Assembly: GCA_937922005.1 (NCBI GenBank)
Contig: CAKZWV010000075.1
Span: forward strand, 1 to 10,986
From: an uncultured Clostridia bacterium
GTDB lineage: Bacteria > Bacillota > Clostridia > Saccharofermentanales > DTU023
DNA length: 10,986 nucleotides
Direction: 5' to 3'
The position numbers were made by a program, and so were the translations under genes. The notes under the pieces were generated by a model. That model worked only from the letters and a program-made list of their open reading frames with translations, had not been told where the DNA came from and ran no database searches. Below, one piece after another: positions 6,656 through 10,986 of this stretch (its first letter is position 1; every line of letters starts with the position of its first letter).

Positions 6656-8382
6656 GAGACTTTTCCTACCTTTCCAACTTTTCTCCCCAAATATTCCATC
6701 CCCCAGCAAACGAGGGTGAGGAGGACGGCGATGACCGAGGCTACCCCGTATTTGCCAGATTGGACCACGTCAAAGAGGACCAAGGTGGCCAGTTTCCTTT
6801 GGGGGTAGACTAAAAAGATAATCGAGCCGATGGTGGTCATGCCCGAGGTGAAACTGCGAAAAAAGGCCAAAAGGAGGCTGGATCGACTCTGGGGCAAGAG
6901 GACATCACGAAGGGCCAAGAGGGGGTGACCGCCCAGGTCTTGGACGGAGTCGATTTGCCCGGCGTCAATGTTCCCTAAGGCCGAAGCTCCCAGTTTGGCA
7001 GCCAGGGGGACCTGCTTGAAGGTCATATTGAGAAGGACGATGGCGGCGGTCCCTGTCAGGGCCAGGGGCGGGCTCCGGAAGGCCAAAATATAGGCGATGC
7101 CAAAGAAACTCCCCGGGATGATATAGGGGAGGGTGGCCAGGCTATCAAGAAGCTTAAAGCCTCGGATTTGGCGGATGTGGAGGTAGTAAGCTAGGAGAAA
7201 GCCGATGAGGGTGGCTGCCGCAGCTGTCACAAAGGAATAGGCAAGGGAGCGCAGGAAACTCGTCCCTAGGTGGTTGACACTGTCTGCCCAATTGGCCCAG
7301 GTTAAGCCATAGACCCCTCCCTGCCAGCGTCCGCAGGCCATGAGAAGGATGGTCCCGTATTGGAGGAGGAGGGCCAGGAGATAGGCCCCCGCCACTAGGC
7401 GAGAGGCCAGGATGGCAAAGCCCCGGCCCCAGAGAACCCCAGAAGTTTGCGGGGTCGCAAGGCCGTGGGTGACCGTCTGCACCCTCCGGTAGGCCCGGAG
7501 GTAGACCAGCATGGCCAGGAGGGCCGGGACGAGGAGGATGAGGTTGAGGACCATGGCCTTGGGTAGATTCCCTTCGGCGATAAAGGCTAAGTAGGCCTCG
7601 GTCGAAAGAACCCCATAGGCTCCGCCAATGATGGTTGGGGTGGTGAAATCTGCTAGACTCCGGATCATGGTAAGCATCAAAACTACGAGGAGGGAGCCTC
7701 GAAGCTGAGGAAAGAGGACATCCCGGATCAATTCCCAGGTCTTAGCCCCTAGGGACCGGGCTGAATCTAGGAGACTGGCGTCAATATTGGTTAATTGGGC
7801 CAAGAGAACCATAGCAGCCAGGGGAATAAAAGAAAATCTTTGCATCAAGACGATGCCCTTGAGCCCATAGGGATTCCAAGAGAGACGGAAGAGCCGGTAG
7901 GTGATGAGGCCCCGCCTGCCGAACAGGCTCAGGTAAGCCAAGCTTGCCACAAAGGGGGGAGAAATCATGCCTAAGGTTAAGAGGCTATGGATGATTTGTC
8001 GGATAAGTTTATTCGCAAAAAAGAAAGAAAAGGTCAAACAGAGCGCAAAAAAGGTGGTCAACCCTGTTGTGAGCAGGGCGACCACCAAAGAATGCTCCAA
8101 GAGCCCTCGGGCATCCCGGACCATAGAGAAAAAAGACACACTTTCCTTGCCCCCCTGGTTGTGCAGGCCTTCCAGAAAGACACTGGCAAAGGGCCAAGCC
8201 ACGAAAACCAGGATGAGGAGGGCGACCGTAGCCATGAGGGCTAGGTCCAGCCCCTTCACCAGGTTAAACTGCAGGCTGCGCTGAGGGGCAAATGGAAGAG
8301 TGAGAGAACGCTTACTTTTGATTGGCCTTCTCCCCTGCCATCTCCGTGAAGTGGGCGAGCACCCCTTCCCGAGCGGAGCCAA
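6652..8382 (-). CDS. ABC importer permease, fused two-domain (FbpB/AfuB/ThiP-like)
   Basis: This is an inner-membrane permease of up to 576 residues with about twelve hydrophobic segments in two homologous halves. It therefore forms the whole channel in one chain, as in the Fe3+/thiamine/phosphonate importers. Each half has an EAA loop that docks on the ATPase: LLDSARSLGAKTWELIRDV (near 204-222) and QIDSVQDLGGHPLLALRDV (near 476-494), each followed by LPQ or FPQ. The stop overlaps the ATPase start by four bases. The start is unclear. The coordinate given is a TTG with no ribosome binding site, 71 bp inside the lipoprotein gene. GTG 8259 and ATG 8235 also lack a good site. An AUC at 8322 is the only position with a good Shine-Dalgarno (GGGGAGAAGG) at proper distance. 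The protein from about residue 42 onward is certain. Confidence 0.85.
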   Translation of the reverse strand: MAPLGKGCSPTSRRWQGRRPIKSKRSLTLPFAPQRSLQFNLVKGLDLALMATVALLILVFVAWPFASVFLEGLHNQGGKESVSFFSMVRDARGLLEHSLVVALLTTGLTTFFALCLTFSFFFANKLIRQIIHSLLTLGMISPPFVASLAYLSLFGRRGLITYRLFRLSWNPYGLKGIVLMQRFSFIPLAAMVLLAQLTNIDASLLDSARSLGAKTWELIRDVLFPQLRGSLLVVLMLTMIRSLADFTTPTIIGGAYGVLSTEAYLAFIAEGNLPKAMVLNLILLVPALLAMLVYLRAYRRVQTVTHGLATPQTSGVLWGRGFAILASRLVAGAYLLALLLQYGTILLMACGRWQGGVYGLTWANWADSVNHLGTSFLRSLAYSFVTAAAATLIGFLLAYYLHIRQIRGFKLLDSLATLPYIIPGSFFGIAYILAFRSPPLALTGTAAIVLLNMTFKQVPLAAKLGASALGNIDAGQIDSVQDLGGHPLLALRDVLLPQSRSSLLLAFFRSFTSGMTTIGSIIFLVYPQRKLATLVLFDVVQSGKYGVASVIAVLLTLVCWGMEYLGRKVGKVGKVS

Positions 8383-9571
8383 AGGTCGACAAGTCCGACT
8401 TGGCCAGGCGATCGACGGGCAGACCTAAATCAAAGCCTTTCAGACCGGGCTTGAGCATTTGGCCGGGATCCTTCCCGTCCAGTTCGGCCAGTTTCTGCAA
8501 ATTCTCATCGGTCAACATAAAGTCTAAGAAGGCCTTGGCTACATCGGCGTTTTCAGCGTCCTTGAAGACGGCAATGCCTTCGGGAACCCAAGGGACGACG
8601 TCAGGGTAGACGACGGTGCAGTTGTGGTCCTTGGCAGCATCAAAGGCACTCTTATCAGCAGGAATGATCCCGATGGCAAATTCACCGGCCACGGTCTTCT
8701 CCTGGGGATCCTTGCCCCGTTTGCTGTAGAAGGGAATATTTGCATTAAAGCCTTCGATAATCTTCCAGCCTTTTTCTTCGCCAAATTGGTCGAGGAGGCC
8801 TTTGACCACAGCATAGTTGGTGCCAGAAATGGCGGGGTTGGACATGATGATCTCGTCCTTATACTGGGGATCCGCCAAATCTTCCCAAGTCGCCGGCATT
8901 TTCAGATTTTTTTCCTTGAGAATGTCGTTGTTGACGATGAAGCCTGCTACGGTAATGCCCTTGGAGAGCCAGAAGCCTTCTGGATCGTAATATTCCGGAC
9001 GGACATCTTTGAGGGCCTCGGACTTGTAGGAGTCCAAAAGGCCATCAGCCTTGGCCGCAAGGAAGGCATCGAGCCCGCCCCCAAACCAGAGGTCGGCCAT
9101 GGGCTTGCCACCCTCAGCCTTGACCCGGGCGATCACTTCCCCGGAGCTCATGGAGAGGAAATCGACCTTGGCCCCTGTGAGCTGGCCGAAGGCATCGAAG
9201 AGTTCCTTGTATTTTTCTGATGTGGTGACCACGTTCATGGACCGCCCCTTCAAATCAGGGAGCTCAGCCGCTGCAGCCGTTTCACTGGCCTTTTCGTCAG
9301 CAGCGGTCGTCTCTTCGCCCTGAGCTTCACTCGAAGTTTCCTCAGCCTGCGTAGTCTCTTCAGCTTTGCTTGTCTCCTCGGCCTTGCCGGTCTCTGCTTC
9401 GGTTGACGTTTCTGCTGCAGATTCCGCTACGGACTCAGCCGCAGAAGTGGGGGCAGAAGTTCCTGCCTCAGAGGCTGGCTTGGGATTGGCTCCCTGACAA
9501 GCTCCCAGGCCAAAGGCTAGGAAGCATACCAGGAGAAGAGCCAGATGCTTTAGTTTCTTATTGGTATTCAT
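8312..9571 (-). CDS. Lipoprotein solute-binding protein of the ABC importer
   Basis: This surface-anchored receptor should capture the importer's substrate. Residues 1-24 are a lipoprotein signal peptide with lipobox LGAC (C25 would be lipidated). Residues 26-103 are an acidic Ala/Ser/Thr/Glu tether containing three AEET repeats. Residues 104-419 are the two-lobed binding domain of the Fe3+/thiamine/2-aminoethylphosphonate/sugar-phosphate group, with VTTSEKYKELFDAF (115-128), ADLWFGGGLDAFLAAKADG (159-177) and TWEDLADPQYKDEI (228-241). In FbpA-like iron binders a Tyr pair follows the segment that here reads AIGIIPADKSAF (299-310); no such pair is present, so ferric iron is not favoured, but the true ligand is unknown. 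The ATG at 9571 has AAAGAAAGG eight bases upstream. The gene leads the operon; its stop lies within the 5' part of the permease frame, suggesting coupling. Confidence 0.9.
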   Translation of the reverse strand: MNTNKKLKHLALLLVCFLAFGLGACQGANPKPASEAGTSAPTSAAESVAESAAETSTEAETGKAEETSKAEETTQAEETSSEAQGEETTAADEKASETAAAAELPDLKGRSMNVVTTSEKYKELFDAFGQLTGAKVDFLSMSSGEVIARVKAEGGKPMADLWFGGGLDAFLAAKADGLLDSYKSEALKDVRPEYYDPEGFWLSKGITVAGFIVNNDILKEKNLKMPATWEDLADPQYKDEIIMSNPAISGTNYAVVKGLLDQFGEEKGWKIIEGFNANIPFYSKRGKDPQEKTVAGEFAIGIIPADKSAFDAAKDHNCTVVYPDVVPWVPEGIAVFKDAENADVAKAFLDFMLTDENLQKLAELDGKDPGQMLKPGLKGFDLGLPVDRLAKSDLSTFGSAREGVLAHFTEMAGEKANQK

Positions 9572-9605
9572 AAATCAGACCTTTCTTTACTTTTTCGCAT
9601 ATTTT

Positions 9606-9640
9606 GCAAATTTTCCATCATTCGCAATTTTCCATCATGT
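9606..9640 (-). repeat. Two direct repeats with an 18-bp period upstream of the lipoprotein gene
   Basis: GCAAATTTTCCATCATT (9606-9622) and GCAATTTTCCATCATGT (9624-9640) are near-identical copies. Related GCA cores occur at 9597, 9641 and 9657, spaced 9-18 bp. The stretch includes the palindrome TTTGCAAA with one arm extended. It lies 35-70 bp upstream of the lipoprotein start, where the operon promoter should be (a poor candidate on the minus strand is TTGCGA-17 bp-AAATAT). Repeats in this place and phase could bind a regulator; the promoter is not convincing. Confidence 0.5.
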
Positions 9641-9667
9641 GCAAATGTTCTCAAATTCGCAGCTCGG

Positions 9668-9775
9668 GGATCCGGCGGAGCTTTCAGTCAATTAGGCAAG
9701 CCCTGCTTTTCGCTGACCCTGGAAAACTCATGGTTGCCAGGATCCGGTAAAGCTATCACTACTTAGGAAAGTCCC
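9668..9775. repeat. Pair of imperfect 36-bp direct repeats
   Basis: Copies at 9668-9703 and 9740-9775 share GGATCCGG, AGCT, TCA, TTAGG and AAG-CCC in the same order, with a small shift in the middle, 72 bp apart. They lie between the divergent lipoprotein and secreted-protein genes. On the minus strand both copies end in CCGGATCC. They fit no riboswitch consensus I know, nor insertion-sequence ends with a gene between them. They may be regulatory, or remains of an old duplication. Confidence 0.55.
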
Positions 9776-9788
9776 CCTAGACATATTT

Positions 9789-9838
9789 CAAGGTACCTTC
9801 GCCCCAGCCGAGAATTCAGCCAGGGTTCCAGTACCTTG
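9789..9838. repeat. Perfect 8-bp inverted repeat with 34-bp loop
   Basis: CAAGGTAC (9789-9796) and GTACCTTG (9831-9838) are exact inverted copies. The enclosed 34 bases are GC-rich and contain CAGCC twice around GAATTC. No T-run follows on either side, so it is not a terminator. It could be an operator or a structured leader of either divergent gene. Confidence 0.45.
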
Positions 9839-9869
9839 CCCTGCCTGCCAGTATAGCAAGAATCGGAGT

Positions 9870-9899
9870 TTGTGTATAGGTGGGGAGATGTGGTAAAAT
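9870..9899 (+). promoter_or_regulatory. Promoter for the secreted-protein gene
   Basis: TTGTGT at 9870-9875 and TAAAAT at 9894-9899 are separated by 18 bp. The -10 matches five of six consensus bases and has the extended TG one base before it (TGG-TAAAAT). Transcription would start near 9906, giving a leader of about 100 nt. Confidence 0.55.
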
Positions 9900-10003
9900 G
9901 AGCAATGAAGATAGACGAAGTTTGTCAGCTCTACCGTCATTTCTTATTTATCATGTAAGGTGACATATACGAGAGACAAGGTAACAGAAGGGAGATTTCG
10001 AAC

Positions 10004-10986
10004 ATGAGAAAGTATTTAGCTCTTGTCACATGTATTGCTTTATGTATATTTGCCGTAGCGCCAGCTATGGCAAGCATTCCCGTTCTAGCAATAGAAGACA
10101 AAACAGAGGAGGAATTAACAGATGCTGAATATGCAGAAGAACTTTTAGCAGAAATGATGGAGATTAATGCAATTTTGAAGCCATGTGGGCTATCTCTGAC
10201 TGATCTTCAGGAGATTCCGGTAAAAGAGCCAGCTTTCTATGAAGGACTCAAAGAACTGGTCATGGAAAACAAAACCAATAGTGCAGAAGATGGCTATAGT
10301 ATACAATCCTCAAATTCACAGCAACCAGGCAAGAATTGGGAGAGAGTTTTTAACCCAGAAGCTGATCCGGAAAAGAGTGAAGAGTCAAAGATCAGTGCAA
10401 GTATGTGGGGCTATGCTTATGAAATGGCTACTCTAAATTTACAAAGAGTACGTAAAGAAAAGGGCCTGCCTCCGACACCTCCTAGTGATGATGAGCTATT
10501 CGAAGAAACCAAAAATATGTACATGTCACATTATGTGGACTTGAAGTCGGGGCCAGAATATCAGGTAGTTAAATCTAGATCTGATGATGGTTATTTTAGT
10601 TCCTGGATTACTGATCTAGATCGACAGCAATATGAGATTTATCTTAAAAATGCTAAGCTCAGTGCGGCCATTTTAGCAACTTCAAAAGTTGTCGCAGGCG
10701 TTTACTCGAGTGTTGGCTCAATTAAGCAGCTAAAAGGTTTAACAAGTTTGAGGCAGAAGAAAGATATAGCTAAAATGGCTGTTGCTGATCTTGATACCGG
10801 GACTACATGTAAAACCATAATTGATGAATTCCCTGATATGAAAGCGGCTTTGAAAAGCAACAATGATCCGAAAAAATTTGTTGAAGACCTAAATCGAACG
10901 TTGGCCTTGGAAAGTTATGAGCCCGAGATTAAAAATGTTATTTTGGATTCTTTAATTGCCATTTGCACCGTCGTTGCGGATGGGAC
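10004..10986 (+). CDS. Secreted protein of unknown function, 5' part only (runs off the window)
   Basis: The frame is open from the ATG at 10004 to the window end, 327 codons with no stop. It has a good ribosome binding site (GAAGGGAG, nine bases upstream) and a plausible promoter. Residues 1-23 form a Sec signal peptide (MRK, hydrophobic core, APAMA cleavage before S24); no lipobox is present. The mature part begins with an acidic helical stretch (30-60). It continues with a Ser/Gln/Asn-rich segment (91-108), a Pro-rich turn (GLPPTPPSDDE, 154-164) and two mildly hydrophobic stretches (about 218-238 and 311-325) that could be amphipathic or membrane-contacting helices. Cysteines in the mature part seen so far are C61, C269 and C321. 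I recognise no domain. Base composition is clearly more AT-rich than the transporter and MetH genes, which may mean acquisition by transfer. A surface, adhesive or effector role is possible but unsupported. Confidence 0.8.
   Translation, partial: MRKYLALVTCIALCIFAVAPAMASIPVLAIEDKTEEELTDAEYAEELLAEMMEINAILKPCGLSLTDLQEIPVKEPAFYEGLKELVMENKTNSAEDGYSIQSSNSQQPGKNWERVFNPEADPEKSEESKISASMWGYAYEMATLNLQRVRKEKGLPPTPPSDDELFEETKNMYMSHYVDLKSGPEYQVVKSRSDDGYFSSWITDLDRQQYEIYLKNAKLSAAILATSKVVAGVYSSVGSIKQLKGLTSLRQKKDIAKMAVADLDTGTTCKTIIDEFPDMKAALKSNNDPKKFVEDLNRTLALESYEPEIKNVILDSLIAICTVVADG

Noticed and set aside
9740..9775. SAM-I riboswitch suggested by GGCAACC on the minus strand near the second 36-bp copy
   Set aside because: Only that short string fits; the other conserved S-box segments are missing.
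9898..9963. 21-residue leader reading frame before the secreted-protein gene
   Set aside because: Its ATG overlaps the best -10 element, so it would not be transcribed from that promoter, and its ribosome binding site is too distant.
10239..10436. Plus-strand 65-residue frame
   Set aside because: It lies out of frame inside the long secreted-protein frame, which has the signal peptide and ribosome binding site.

Overview
The window looks like a chromosomal stretch from a member of the Bacillota, probably Clostridia-like. The pointers are a IS1634-type transposase remnant, strong GGAGG-type ribosome binding sites, a lipoprotein-anchored ABC transporter, and a B12-dependent methionine synthase whose reactivation domain sits on a separate gene. 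I cannot name a genus. The coding regions of both main operons are GC-rich, while the two ends (the IS remnant and the last gene) are visibly more AT-rich.

Layout from left to right. (1) 1-489, minus strand: a decayed transposase, cut by the window edge, with at least two internal deletions. (2) 779-3896, minus strand: a two-gene methionine synthase operon. The upstream gene encodes the AdoMet-dependent reactivation domain. The downstream gene encodes the Hcy/pterin/B12 core of MetH. They overlap by 11 bp, and a clear intrinsic terminator follows at 678-705. (3) 3897-4270: a non-coding stretch with an array of about 23-bp hairpin-forming repeats, a 10-bp tandem repeat and the terminator of the next operon. 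(4) 4271-9571, minus strand: lipoprotein solute-binding protein, fused two-domain permease, ATPase and a GT4-type glycosyltransferase, probably one transcript ending at the terminator at 4087-4125. (5) 9572-10003: a non-coding divergent region with two different sets of direct repeats, a long-arm inverted repeat and a promoter pointing right. (6) 10004 to the window end, plus strand: the first 327 codons of a secreted protein that I do not recognise.

How the genes fit together. The MetH pair would methylate homocysteine from methyl-tetrahydrofolate and repair the oxidised cobalamin cofactor in trans. The ABC transporter has the architecture of the Fe3+/thiamine/phosphonate/sugar-phosphate importers. 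Its substrate cannot be fixed from sequence, and the segment where iron-binding members carry a Tyr pair has none. The glycosyltransferase may be only a passenger on that transcript. The best candidate for something undescribed is the AT-rich secreted protein at the right end, followed by the hairpin-repeat array in the leader of the methionine synthase operon.
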